The notes under the pieces are model-generated. The model saw nothing but the letters and a program-made list of their open reading frames with translations, was not told where the DNA came from and searched no databases. A stretch of DNA of 28,705 bases from Dongia_B sp035539075. Lineage in GTDB: Bacteria > Pseudomonadota > Alphaproteobacteria > Dongiales > Dongiaceae. The stretch spans positions 1-28,705 of the forward strand of contig DATLJB010000040.1 of the NCBI GenBank assembly GCA_035539075.1, read 5' to 3'. Shown here one piece after another: positions 1 through 7,309 of this stretch. Every line of letters starts with the position of its first letter. The first letter of the stretch is position 1. Made by a program: the position numbers and the translations under genes.

Positions 1-444
1 GCAGCCGATGATGCCCAGCGTCTTGGCATAGAGCTCGATCCCGACGAAGCGGGATTTTTCCCATTTGCCCAGCTGCGTCGTGCGGTCGGCCTGCGGGATG
101 TGCCGGGCCAGCGCCATCATCATGGCGATGGCATGTTCGGCCGTGGTGATGGAGTTGCCGAAAGGCGTATTCATCACGCAGATGCCGCGTGCCGTCGCCG
201 ACTTGATGTCGACATTGTCGACACCGATGCCGGCGCGACCGACCACTTTCAGCCTGTCGGCGACCGCCAGCAATTCGGCCGTCACCTTGGTGGCGGAGCG
301 AATGGCGAGGCCGTCATACTCGCCGATGATGTCGCGCAGCTCCTTCGGCTTCAGGCCGACCTTTTCATCGACCTCGATGCCGCGGTCGCGGAAAATCTGC
401 ACGGCGGCGGGGGACAGTTCGTCGGAAATCAGAACCTTCGGCAT
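1..444 (-). CDS. serA: D-3-phosphoglycerate dehydrogenase, N-terminal 148 codons (cut by window edge)
   Basis: Catalyses the first step of serine synthesis, NAD-dependent oxidation of 3-phosphoglycerate, in the cytoplasm. The visible part begins MPKVLISDELSPAA and carries the family segments RSATKVTAELL and GRAGIGVDNVDI. It then enters the NAD-binding domain and stops at TLGIIGC, the start of the GxGxxG dinucleotide loop. Full-length family members of this type have about 525 residues, so most of the protein lies off the left edge. An in-frame GTG at 453-451 overlaps the serC stop codon as GTGA and would add three residues. I chose the ATG because homologues usually begin MPKVL, but neither start has a strong ribosome binding site. 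It lies directly downstream of serC, so the two are almost certainly one serine-synthesis operon. Identity is sure; the start is less so. Confidence 0.95.
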   Translation of the reverse strand, partial: MPKVLISDELSPAAVQIFRDRGIEVDEKVGLKPKELRDIIGEYDGLAIRSATKVTAELLAVADRLKVVGRAGIGVDNVDIKSATARGICVMNTPFGNSITTAEHAIAMMMALARHIPQADRTTQLGKWEKSRFVGIELYAKTLGIIGC

Positions 445-449
445 GATGC

Positions 450-1613
450 TCACGCTGTCTTCTGTTGGGTTGCCATGACGTCTTCGAAGGCCCAGTCGAG
501 CCAGGGCAGCAAAGCGACGAGATCGACAGCGTCGACCGTCGCGCCGCACCAGATTCGCAGGCCCGGCGGCGCGTCGCGATAGCTGCCGATGTCATGGGCG
601 ACGCCGTCGGCATCCAGTTTCTTGGCGATGGCAGCAGAGATGGCGGCCTGTTCCGCCTGCGGCAGGCGCGTCACGCGCGGATCGACGATTTTCAGGCAGA
701 CGCTGGTGGTCGAACGCGTCGCCGGGTCGATCGCTAGAAAGTCGATCCAGGAAGACCGGGCTACCCAGTCGGCAATGACCGAGAAATTCTTGTTGCTGCG
801 TTCGATCAGGGCGCCCAGCCCGCCGATATCTTCGCCCCAGCGCAAGGCGTCGATCTGGTCTTCGACGCAGAGCATGGAGGGCGTATTGATGGTTTCGCCC
901 TTGAACACGCCTTCGGCGATCTTGCCGTTCTTGGCGAGGCGGAAGACCTTCGGCACCGGCCAGGTCGGTCGGTGCTCGGCGAGACGCGCCGCAGCACGGG
1001 GGCTGAGGGCAATCATGCCATGCGCGGCCTCGCCGCCGAGCACCTTCTGCCATGACCAGGTAACGACATCGAGGCGATCCCAGGGGAGATCCATGGCGAA
1101 CACCGCCGAGGTTGCGTCGCAGATGGCAAGCCCTTGACGATCCGCGGCGATCCAGTCGCCATTCGGCACCCGCACGCCCGATGTCGTGCCGTTCCAGGTG
1201 AAAACCACGTCATGCGACCAGTCGACCGCGCCAAGATCGGGCAGGGCGCCATAGGGTACCTTCTGCACATGGGCGGTGAGCTTCAATTCGTCGGTGATAT
1301 CGGTGGCCCAGTCGAGGCCGAAACTGTCCCAGGCCAGCACATCGACCGGGCGCGGCCCCAGCAGCGACCAGAGGGCTGCTTCGATGGCGCCGGTATCCGA
1401 GCCGGCCATGATGCCGATGCGGTAATCGGCCGGGATGCCCAGCACCTTGCGGCTGCGCTCGATGACATCCGCCAGACGCGCCTTGCCGATGGCGGCGCGA
1501 TGCGATCTGCCCAAAGGTGCCTGATTGAGAGAAGTGAGAGTCCAGCCCGGCCTCTTGGCGCAGGGACCGGACGAGAATAGCGGCCGCTCCGGCCGTACCG
1601 TCGGTCTAGTCAT
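450..1613 (-). CDS. serC: Phosphoserine aminotransferase
   Basis: PLP enzyme of serine (and possibly vitamin B6) synthesis that converts 3-phosphohydroxypyruvate and glutamate to phosphoserine and 2-oxoglutarate. The 387-residue product is of the short alphaproteobacterial/archaeal type. The PLP lysine is K190 in SWQKVLGGEAAHG. SGPCAKRPGW near the N-terminus and the NGTTSGVRVP and CDATSAVFAMD segments are typical of the family. The open frame extends 38 codons further upstream, but the ATG at 1613 is preceded by AAGGGA at good spacing and gives the expected N-terminus. It ends 5 bases before the serA ATG, or overlaps a possible serA GTG by 4 bases, so the two are translationally close. Its promoter must lie in 1614-1782, which it shares with the oppositely directed riboswitch transcript. 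Confidence 0.96.
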   Translation of the reverse strand: MTRPTVRPERPLFSSGPCAKRPGWTLTSLNQAPLGRSHRAAIGKARLADVIERSRKVLGIPADYRIGIMAGSDTGAIEAALWSLLGPRPVDVLAWDSFGLDWATDITDELKLTAHVQKVPYGALPDLGAVDWSHDVVFTWNGTTSGVRVPNGDWIAADRQGLAICDATSAVFAMDLPWDRLDVVTWSWQKVLGGEAAHGMIALSPRAAARLAEHRPTWPVPKVFRLAKNGKIAEGVFKGETINTPSMLCVEDQIDALRWGEDIGGLGALIERSNKNFSVIADWVARSSWIDFLAIDPATRSTTSVCLKIVDPRVTRLPQAEQAAISAAIAKKLDADGVAHDIGSYRDAPPGLRIWCGATVDAVDLVALLPWLDWAFEDVMATQQKTA

Positions 1614-1782
1614 GACGTCCCTTCCAGAACGATTGCGCTCCGGTGGGGGAGCGTGGCCCGCGCCCATTTCCGCGAAACGGCAGCCCCTTGTCAAGCGGCA
1701 AATGTTGCGCCGGATGTCGCATTCCATGCAGCGCCGGTCGTCCGACCATGTGGCTTTCCGGCCGACTCAGGCTATTCTGGCG

Positions 1783-1988
1783 GCGATGGTTGTCCGATCC
1801 GCTGCGTGCGGTCGGGCTGAAAAGGGAACACGGTGAGGTCGCTCCCTAAGAGCGACCGAAACCGCGGCTGCCCCCGCAACTGTGAGCGGCGAGCCTGTTA
1901 GCGAAATGACCACTGGCCGGATCTGGAAGGATCCGCTGGGAAGGTTGGTAGCAGGCGATGACCCGTGAGCCAGGAGACCTGCCATCGC
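1783..1988 (+). promoter_or_regulatory. Cobalamin (adenosylcobalamin) riboswitch
   Basis: The conserved core is complete and in order: GGGAACACGGTGAGG near 1824, the CTGCCCCCGCAACTGTGAGCG block at about 1868-1887, and the B12 box AGCCAGGAGACCTGCC at 1968-1983. The closing P1 stem is visible as GCGATGG (1783-1789) pairing with CCATCGC (1982-1988). A TATTCT at 1773-1778 could be the -10 of its promoter, but no good -35 is seen. The stretch 1614-1782 between serC and the riboswitch holds nothing else I can name. Cobalamin riboswitches normally repress B12 synthesis, B12 transport or B12-independent isozymes; here the next gene is an unrecognised small protein. Confidence 0.95.
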
Positions 1989-2064
1989 GCCTGTAACGCC
2001 GATGAACGGACGGGGTGTCCGGTATGCGGCATCACCCGGAGCATCCCGCTTCTCGGGAGATGCA

Positions 2065-2102
2065 TGTGACCGCCCCCGCCGCAACCGACCGAGGGGGTCA
2101 CA
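2065..2102 (+). promoter_or_regulatory. Hairpin that can sequester the ribosome binding site of the riboswitch gene
   Basis: TGTGAC at 2065-2070 pairs with GTCACA at 2097-2102. Inside that, the C run at 2073-2077 can pair with the G run at 2093-2096, which is the Shine-Dalgarno (GAGGGGG, 2091-2097) of the ATG at 2104. This is the geometry of a translational expression platform, in which ligand-bound RNA would favour the closed, off state. A further hairpin at about 2041-2063 lies between it and the aptamer. The pairing is read directly from sequence; the regulatory role is inferred. Confidence 0.6.
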
Positions 2103-2103
2103 T

Positions 2104-2445
2104 ATGTCAAACAGTCTTCTCGCCAATGCCGAAGCGACGAATATCGACACGTCCGAAAAGTCGCCGCTCGATCACCGTGCCACCGGATGGTTCACAGCCC
2201 TGTGGCAAGCCGAAGCGGTCCGGCGGATTGCCTCCCACGCCAATCTGCTCTCGTGGATTATCGCTCTGCCGCCCGGCCTTGATCCGGCCGATGCGGCGGC
2301 CTCGGTGCTTGCCTATCAGCAGCACCAGACGAACCGGATATTGTCGCCGTCTTTGACGGCATTGCTGCAAAATGTCGCATGCTATCCGGCGCAGCGGCTG
2401 GCGCAAATGCGCTCGTCGCGTCGCCGGATCGCACCGGCGCAATGA
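2104..2445 (+). CDS. Small hypothetical protein under cobalamin riboswitch control
   Basis: I do not recognise this 113-residue protein. The ATG at 2104 has a strong GAGGGGG Shine-Dalgarno 6 bases upstream, and the frame stays open through the riboswitch leader, so upstream starts are unlikely. The product looks soluble, with no signal peptide or clear membrane span. It has three Trp (29, 34, 51), one Cys (93), a central segment HANLLSWIIALPPGLDPADA, and a basic C-terminus with RSSRRR. It is not CbtA, CbtB, BtuB, CobW or MetE-like. It is a single-gene unit, since the next gene (wrbA) runs the other way with a terminator between. The riboswitch implies a link to B12 status. It could also be the relic of a longer gene, but the intact leader and ribosome binding site argue for expression. 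Confidence 0.7.
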   Translation: MSNSLLANAEATNIDTSEKSPLDHRATGWFTALWQAEAVRRIASHANLLSWIIALPPGLDPADAAASVLAYQQHQTNRILSPSLTALLQNVACYPAQRLAQMRSSRRRIAPAQ

Positions 2446-2473
2446 TCTGGCGTGGTTACATGAAGCGCAGATG

Positions 2474-2505
2474 AAAAAACGGCGCCGGTTGATACCGGCG
2501 CCGTT
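2474..2505 (-). terminator. Rho-independent terminator of wrbA
   Basis: A perfect 11-bp GC-rich stem (2478-2488 with 2495-2505) has a 6-base loop. On the minus strand it is followed by a run of six T. It lies about 25 bases past the wrbA stop codon. The stem may also slow transcription of the convergent riboswitch gene, though the plus-strand side has no good T run. Confidence 0.85.
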
Positions 2506-2528
2506 CCTGCTCCGGATCTGAATCTGGA

Positions 2529-3131
2529 TCAGGCGCTCAGCTTGGCGGTGATCTTCGCCACATGTTCGCCCTGGTAACGGGCGATCGAGAGTTCGTTCTC
2601 GCTCGGCTGGCGGCTGCTGTCGCCCTTGGCCAGCGTCGTCGCGCCATAGGGTGTGCCGCCGCTGATCTCGTCCATGTTGAGGAGACCCTGGCAGGCATAG
2701 GGAACGCCGACCACGACCATGCCGTGATGGAAGAGAGTGGTGTGGAAAGAAGTGATGGTGGTTTCCTGGCCGCCATGCTGGGTGGCGGTTGAGGCAAACA
2801 CGCTGCCGACCTTGCCGACGAGGCCGCCCTTCATCCACAATCCGCCGGTCTGGTCGAGGAAATTGCGCATCTGCGCGGCCATGTTGCCGAAACGGGTGGG
2901 CGTGCCGAAGATGATGGCGTCGTATTCGGCCAGCTCGTCGACGGTGGCAACCGGCGCCTTCTGGTCGAGCTTGAAATGGTTCTGCTGGGCGATTTCCGCC
3001 GGCACCGTTTCCGGAACGCGCTTCACGGTTACCGTCGTGCCGGCGACCTTGCGGGCACCTTCGGCAATCGCCTCGGCCATCTTCTCGATATGGCCGTAGG
3101 TGGAGTAGTACAGAACCAGGATCTTGCTCAT
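2529..3131 (-). CDS. wrbA: NAD(P)H:quinone oxidoreductase, WrbA type IV flavoprotein
   Basis: FMN-dependent cytoplasmic enzyme that reduces quinones by two electrons and protects against redox cycling. The 200 residues match the usual length. Flavodoxin-fold landmarks are the FMN phosphate loop YYSTYGHIEKMA near the N-terminus, the GTPTRFGNMAAQMRNFLDQT segment, and FHHGMVVVGVPYACQGL. The ATG at 3131 has GGAGAG 7 bases upstream. The open frame extends 12 codons further, but those residues lack family similarity. It diverges from a LysR regulator at 3253 with 121 bp between, an arrangement in which the regulator commonly controls the enzyme, and it has its own terminator at 2474-2505. Confidence 0.96.
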   Translation of the reverse strand: MSKILVLYYSTYGHIEKMAEAIAEGARKVAGTTVTVKRVPETVPAEIAQQNHFKLDQKAPVATVDELAEYDAIIFGTPTRFGNMAAQMRNFLDQTGGLWMKGGLVGKVGSVFASTATQHGGQETTITSFHTTLFHHGMVVVGVPYACQGLLNMDEISGGTPYGATTLAKGDSSRQPSENELSIARYQGEHVAKITAKLSA

Positions 3132-3212
3132 TGTCGCTCTCCAATTTGGATTCGTTTCGGGCGTCAAATTAGAAGCCGGGTCCGCCTTTGATAATCTGGC
3201 TTTCCCTGATAA

Positions 3213-3237
3213 AATTGTTCACTAGAAATGGACAATT
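3213..3237. promoter_or_regulatory. Inverted repeat in the wrbA/LysR intergenic region, candidate operator
   Basis: AATTGT at 3213-3218 and ACAATT at 3232-3237 form an inverted repeat, extended by near-matching bases inside each arm, 16 bp ahead of the LysR start codon. LysR proteins bind dyads with T and A at the arm ends, and they often sit in the promoter of a divergent target. Assignment to this regulator is by position only. Confidence 0.45.
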
Positions 3238-3252
3238 GGATGGATACCGGTC

Positions 3253-4185
3253 ATGGATCTGGTCAGTGCGATGCGCACCTATCGACAGGTAGTGGATAGC
3301 GCCAGCTTTACCGCCGCAGCGCAGGTGCTTGGCCTGTCGAAAGCCGCCGTCAGCAAACAGATCAGCGATCTCGAGGCGCATCTGGGCGCCGCCTTGCTGC
3401 ATCGGACCACGCGGCGGCTCAATGTCACGGAAGCGGGGCAGCTCTATTTCGAGCGCTGCCAAAGGCTGCTAGACGAGCTTGATATTGCCGAAGCGGAGAT
3501 GCGGAACCTGCAGACCGAGCCCACTGGCCGGCTGAGGCTCAGCGCACCCGGCAATTTCGGCGAGGCGGTCTTGGGACCGATCATCTGCGAATTGCAGAAA
3601 CGCTATCCGAAAATGACCGTGCAGGTCGAGCTCAGCAATCGCTTCGTTGATCTGCTGGAGGAAGGTTTCGACGCGGCGATCCGCATTCGCACGTCCTTGC
3701 CGGACTCCAGCCTGATTGCCCGGCGCCTCTGCCCCGTGGACCGCGTGGCCTGTGCCGCACCCAGCTATCTGAAGCGGCATGGCACGCCGAAGCATCCACG
3801 CGATCTGGTCGACCATAATTGCCTGATCTATACGCTGTCGACATCGCCCTATGACTGGACCTTCAATACGCCGACCGGCCCGCATACGGTGCGGGTGAAC
3901 GGCACCATCCAGTCCAACAATTCCCAATTGCTGGTCGATCCTCTGCGGGCGGGCCACGGCGTCGCTCTGCTACCGGCCTTTTCGGTGGGCGCCGATATCC
4001 AGGCCGGTCGGTTGCGGCGCATCCTTGAGGCATTTCCCGTCGATCGCCACGACCTCTACATCGTCTATCCGCATAACCGGCACTTATCGCCGAAGGTGCG
4101 GGTGCTGGTCGATCTGCTGGCTGAATGGTTTCAGGATGGCGGCCCGATTGCCTGTCCGAAGGAGAAGAAGGCGGTAACGCGATAA
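3253..4185 (+). CDS. LysR-family transcriptional regulator, divergent from wrbA
   Basis: The 310-residue LysR regulator starts MDLVSAMRTYRQVVDSASFTAAAQ. The helix-turn-helix lies at about residues 17-45 (LGLSKAAVSKQISDLE), followed by the linker helix and an effector domain from about residue 90. Its N-terminal style (MDL-SAMRTF-like) belongs to the large group of LysR regulators that control quinone reductases and detoxification enzymes. Together with its divergence from wrbA, that makes a quinone or electrophile sensor plausible, but no ligand can be read from the sequence. A strong hairpin follows the stop codon at 4207-4237. Confidence 0.93.
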   Translation: MDLVSAMRTYRQVVDSASFTAAAQVLGLSKAAVSKQISDLEAHLGAALLHRTTRRLNVTEAGQLYFERCQRLLDELDIAEAEMRNLQTEPTGRLRLSAPGNFGEAVLGPIICELQKRYPKMTVQVELSNRFVDLLEEGFDAAIRIRTSLPDSSLIARRLCPVDRVACAAPSYLKRHGTPKHPRDLVDHNCLIYTLSTSPYDWTFNTPTGPHTVRVNGTIQSNNSQLLVDPLRAGHGVALLPAFSVGADIQAGRLRRILEAFPVDRHDLYIVYPHNRHLSPKVRVLVDLLAEWFQDGGPIACPKEKKAVTR

Positions 4186-4206
4186 TGCGCAGGACCCATG
4201 ATATGG

Positions 4207-4237
4207 GGTTGGGACATGCCGCCGGCATGTCCCAACC
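4207..4237 (+). terminator. Long perfect hairpin after the LysR gene, possible terminator
   Basis: GGTTGGGACATGCCG (4207-4221) and its exact reverse complement (4223-4237) surround a single base, starting 21 bases past the LysR stop codon. In RNA the innermost pairs would open to form the loop. There is no T run, so termination may need Rho, or the hairpin may only protect the 3' end. Confidence 0.5.
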
Positions 4238-4269
4238 TTCAGAACGGTTCTGGTCGAAATGCGGTTGAC

Positions 4270-4410
4270 GCGGATTAGAGCGGGATCGCTTTACACGGAA
4301 CGGCTGCGCGGTTCGTGTAAAGCGCGAATCCGCCTCTCTTCAATAAGATAGAGGGCGATTCACGTTTCAAGTGGAAGCCAATCCTTTTCCACTTGAAACG
4401 ATCGCGCTCT
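4270..4410. repeat. Composite intergenic palindromic element, two hairpins
   Basis: Hairpin 1 has outer arms GCGGATT/AATCCGC (4270-4276, 4327-4333) and inner arms CGCTTTACACG/CGTGTAAAGCG (4287-4297, 4314-4324). Hairpin 2 has a perfect 14-bp stem (4363-4376 with 4387-4400). Its outer arms are AGAGGGCGAT (4350-4359) and ATCGCGCTCT (4401-4410). Both hairpins carry related AGAGCG-GATCG ends, as in mosaic REP-like elements of alphaproteobacteria. The right end overlaps the stop codon of the cytochrome c' gene. No second full copy is in this window. It may double as that gene's transcript end. Confidence 0.6.
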
Positions 4411-4864
4411 AGTCCTTCTCGCGGAAACTGTCGTGGCAGGTGCCGCAAGCCTTGTTGATCTGCTGGAACTGCGCGCCGAGATGCGTGAAGTCCTGATCGC
4501 CCTTGGCGGCGGCGACCAGCTGCGCTGCCTGGTCATTCAGATTCTTGGCATCGCCGGTGAACTGGTCCCAATGCTCCCAGATATCGGGCTTGGCGGCTTC
4601 GCCCTTGCCGGCTTCCTTGGGGAACCAGCTTGGAATCTTGGCTGAGACATCGACGATATTCTGCGCTTCGGCGGCAACCTGGTTCTTGTCGCCGTTCACA
4701 TCGATCAATTTCTTCAAGGCCTTGACCGATTTCAGCATGGACTTCATGCCGGCTTCCCGAAGATCGGTCGGATCTTCCGCTGCAAAACTGATCTGGCTGG
4801 TTGCGGCGACTGCCAAGATGGCACCGCCGATCAGGCCATAAACAAGTTTTTGCCGATACGTCAT
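4409..4864 (-). CDS. Cytochrome c' (periplasmic, high-spin haem c)
   Basis: The 151-residue precursor has a signal peptide of about 28 residues (basic MTYRQK, hydrophobic core, cleavage near SFA-AE). The mature four-helix bundle has its haem site near the C-terminus, C140-GT-C143-H144, the hallmark of cytochrome c'. Such proteins bind NO and are linked to nitrosative-stress defence or electron shuttling in alpha- and betaproteobacteria. The start at 4864 has GAGGGGA about 7 bases upstream. The TAG stop lies in the arm of a palindromic element (4270-4410). There is no co-directional neighbour, so it is a single-gene unit with its promoter in 4865-5160. Confidence 0.93.
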   Translation of the reverse strand: MTYRQKLVYGLIGGAILAVAATSQISFAAEDPTDLREAGMKSMLKSVKALKKLIDVNGDKNQVAAEAQNIVDVSAKIPSWFPKEAGKGEAAKPDIWEHWDQFTGDAKNLNDQAAQLVAAAKGDQDFTHLGAQFQQINKACGTCHDSFREKD

Positions 4865-5087
4865 TAGGTATTCCCCTCTGTAATGAATCGAAGATCAGCC
4901 AATAACCCTTGAATATCATCCAGGGCGGCTCTGGAGAAACCGCCCGATATGCAAGTTTATTCCTGGACGCAGACCATCCTGCGGCATTTTTCTGTCAATT
5001 GTTTGGCCTTTCAACCTTTTTGGGTCGTATCCTGTTCATTTGGTGCGAAACGCGGCAGTTTCGCGATTTTATTAAGATGTATCATTT

Positions 5088-5116
5088 TTGACATAAAACA
5101 GTAACTTTCTCCCTGA
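5088..5116 (+). promoter_or_regulatory. Possible promoter for the CYTH-CHAD gene
   Basis: The 296-bp gap 4865-5160 between two divergent genes is AT-richer than its surroundings. TTGACA at 5088-5093 is a perfect -35 match, but the hexamer 17 bases on (CCCTGA, 5111-5116) is a poor -10. A short open frame at 4909-5091 has no ribosome binding site and looks spurious. Nothing else is recognisable in the gap. Confidence 0.25.
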
Positions 5117-5160
5117 TTTGCTGCTGTGCTAGTTCCGGCCCACGTGGTGACGGGGATTAC

Positions 5161-6726
5161 ATGACGGACGAAATCGAGTTGAAGCTGCGCTTGCCGGATC
5201 TGGTGGACGGCAAAAAGGTCAGCTTTACCCCGGCCAAAATCGCTGCGGCTTTCGGCATAGCGGACGCTGTGCCGAAGCGGTCACAGCATTTGATCTCGAC
5301 CTATTTCGACACCGATGACGAATGGCTGCGCCAGCACGGCATGGCATTACGCATCCGCCATGCGGGACGGCAACGGATTCAGACGCTGAAGGCGCCGAGT
5401 GGCGAGGTTGCGGGCGCGCAGTCATTCCTGGAAGTCGAAGCGGCGATCGCTGCCGATCGTCCAGATCTCCAACTGGTCGGTGAACCGCAATTGCTGGAAC
5501 AATTGGTCGCGGCGCAGATCGAGCCTCGCTTGCGCCCGGTTTTCACCACCGAATTCCGGCGCGTCACCTGGCTGCTGGATTTCGAAGGTTGCCAGATCGA
5601 ACTTGCCTTCGATCGGGGCAGGATCGTCGCAGGTGCCCGGGAAACACCGATCCACGAATTGGAATTGGAGCTGAAGAGCGGCAAGCCGGCCGCCCTTTTT
5701 TCGCTGGCGGAAAGTGTCCTCGACAAGATTCCCGTTTCGCTGGGGCTGGAGACCAAGGCGGCGCGCGGGTACCGGCTGCAGTCCGGCTTGCAGGCGGGTG
5801 CGGTAAAGGCAACGCCAATCAGTCTGCCGGAAGGATGCGATGTTGGCGAAGCGTTTACCAGCGTCATGGCGCAGTATATGGCCCTGCTGCGCGCCAATGA
5901 ACAGGCGATCATCGGCAGCGAGGACCCCGAGGGCATCCATCAGTTCCGCGTGACCCTGCGCCGCCTGCGCAGCCTCGTCCGCGCCTATCGCGACCTGATG
6001 GATGAGCTGGCCTATCGCCATCTGGCGGATGAATTGCGCTGGCTGCAAACGCAGTTCGGACCGGCTCGCGATCTCGATGTTTTCATTGGCGAGACCATAG
6101 CGCCGATCCATAAGCGGTTCGCCGATCTGCCGGCATTGCTGGTGGTGCTCGAAGTTGCCGAGCGGCGACGTCAGGCGGCGCGGCACCAGGCCCATCTTAT
6201 CCTGCAATCGGCCCGTTATGTGCGGCTGCAGCTGATGATCTATCGCTGGCTGGCAACCGGGACTTGGCGCCGCGCCTCCGCAACTGCCAGCCTGGGCGGT
6301 TCGGCGGTTGATTTCGCCGGCCGTCTGTTGAAGAAGCAGCATAAGAGGATGCGGCGCCTCGGGCAGGATGGGATGGTCCCGGAAGACCAGCTGCATGAAT
6401 TGCGCGTGGCGGGGAAGAAGATGCGCTATCTCGGCGATGCCTTCCGCAGCCTCTATAAGGCGAAGCCGGTACGGAAATATCATCTGCACCTGACCGCCCT
6501 CCAGGATTGCCTGGGCGCGCTCAATGATGCTTTCGTCGCCGAAAGATTAATCGGTGAGCTTGTCCGGCAGCTTCCCGAAGGCAATGACTTGACGGGGGAT
6601 GAGCTTGCCTATTTGCGCGGCGTCATTGCCGGTTGGCAGGCCGGCCGGATCGAGGACGGCCTATCGCGATTCGCTCACCAATGGCGTGATTTCAAGAATG
6701 CGGACGCTTATTGGAAGCGCAGCTGA
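5161..6726 (+). CDS. CYTH-CHAD two-domain protein (inorganic triphosphatase / polyphosphate-binding)
   Basis: The 521 residues form two domains. The N-terminal CYTH domain (about 1-205) has the signature ExExK as E4-x-E6-x-K8, then the tunnel-lining strands typical of triphosphate tunnel metalloenzymes, which cleave tripolyphosphate or related substrates. The C-terminal CHAD domain (about 225-510) is helical, with two conserved His/Arg patches, H260-QFRVTLRRLR and H412-ELRVAGKKMRY, known to bind polyphosphate. The ATG at 5161 is preceded by a GGGG run. Location beside sixA, ppk and ppx supports a role in polyphosphate handling, perhaps bringing the CYTH active site or another enzyme to polyphosphate granules. 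Substrate specificity cannot be told from sequence. Confidence 0.92.
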   Translation: MTDEIELKLRLPDLVDGKKVSFTPAKIAAAFGIADAVPKRSQHLISTYFDTDDEWLRQHGMALRIRHAGRQRIQTLKAPSGEVAGAQSFLEVEAAIAADRPDLQLVGEPQLLEQLVAAQIEPRLRPVFTTEFRRVTWLLDFEGCQIELAFDRGRIVAGARETPIHELELELKSGKPAALFSLAESVLDKIPVSLGLETKAARGYRLQSGLQAGAVKATPISLPEGCDVGEAFTSVMAQYMALLRANEQAIIGSEDPEGIHQFRVTLRRLRSLVRAYRDLMDELAYRHLADELRWLQTQFGPARDLDVFIGETIAPIHKRFADLPALLVVLEVAERRRQAARHQAHLILQSARYVRLQLMIYRWLATGTWRRASATASLGGSAVDFAGRLLKKQHKRMRRLGQDGMVPEDQLHELRVAGKKMRYLGDAFRSLYKAKPVRKYHLHLTALQDCLGALNDAFVAERLIGELVRQLPEGNDLTGDELAYLRGVIAGWQAGRIEDGLSRFAHQWRDFKNADAYWKRS

Positions 6727-6763
6727 CATCGCCGGCCGCCACCATCGGCATCGCCGAGACCGA

Positions 6764-7309
6764 TCAGTTCGGCTCTTCGGTTTCCAGATCTCGCGGCACC
6801 GCGAAGCGCACCAGGCGGCCGCCCCAGCTATCGACCACCGTATCGGCGAGGTCATGCCAGTTCTCGATCGGCAGGTCGATCACCGCCAAGGCGGCCGTCG
6901 GGAACTTGTCCTTGAGCCGGCGGGTTTCGCGCGTGTCGCCCTCGCTCACCAGCCAGGCGGCCAGGTCTCCCAGGCCGGGATTATGGCCGATCACCAGGAT
7001 ACTGTTCTCGTGACCGCCATGGTCCCCGAGCACCGAAAGTATTTCCCGCGGCGTCGCCATATAGAGGCTGTCCACTTCCTCGATCTCCGATTCACCAGGG
7101 AAAGCGTGGACGACGCGTTTGGCTGTCTGTACGGCGCGCCGCGCCGTCGAGCACAGGATGCGGTCGGGAACAAGGCCCTCGCGCGCCATCAACTGGCCGA
7201 TCAAAGGGGCGGTGCGCTCGCCGCGCTTGCTCAGCGGCCGGGCCGCATCCGGCAGGTCCGGGCGGTCCCAGGAAGACTTGGCGTGACGCAGAAGGATCAG
7301 TCGTTTCAC
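6764..7309 (-). CDS. sixA: SixA-like histidine phosphatase
   Basis: The 181-residue member of the histidine phosphatase superfamily begins V(M)KRLILLRHAKSSW. R8-H9 contains the phosphate-accepting His, and the second catalytic His is in VIGHNPGL. SixA removes phosphate from phosphohistidine proteins such as HPt or PTS-Ntr domains. I chose the GTG at 7309 because it puts the RHA motif at the expected distance from the N-terminus, and GGGG lies 7-10 bases upstream. The frame runs another 66 codons upstream, but that part looks non-coding. It is convergent with the CYTH-CHAD gene (37 bp gap) and divergent from ppk. The RHAKS form, instead of RHG, is common in alphaproteobacterial members, and the exact substrate is unknown. 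Confidence 0.88.
   Translation of the reverse strand: MKRLILLRHAKSSWDRPDLPDAARPLSKRGERTAPLIGQLMAREGLVPDRILCSTARRAVQTAKRVVHAFPGESEIEEVDSLYMATPREILSVLGDHGGHENSILVIGHNPGLGDLAAWLVSEGDTRETRRLKDKFPTAALAVIDLPIENWHDLADTVVDSWGGRLVRFAVPRDLETEEPN

Noticed and set aside
4909..5091. 60-codon open frame between cytochrome c' and the CYTH-CHAD gene
   Set aside because: No ribosome binding site, atypical composition for this genome, and it overlaps the likely promoter region.
5422..6489. 355-codon frame antisense to the CYTH-CHAD gene
   Set aside because: Shadow frame common in GC-rich DNA; the opposite strand encodes a clear two-domain protein.
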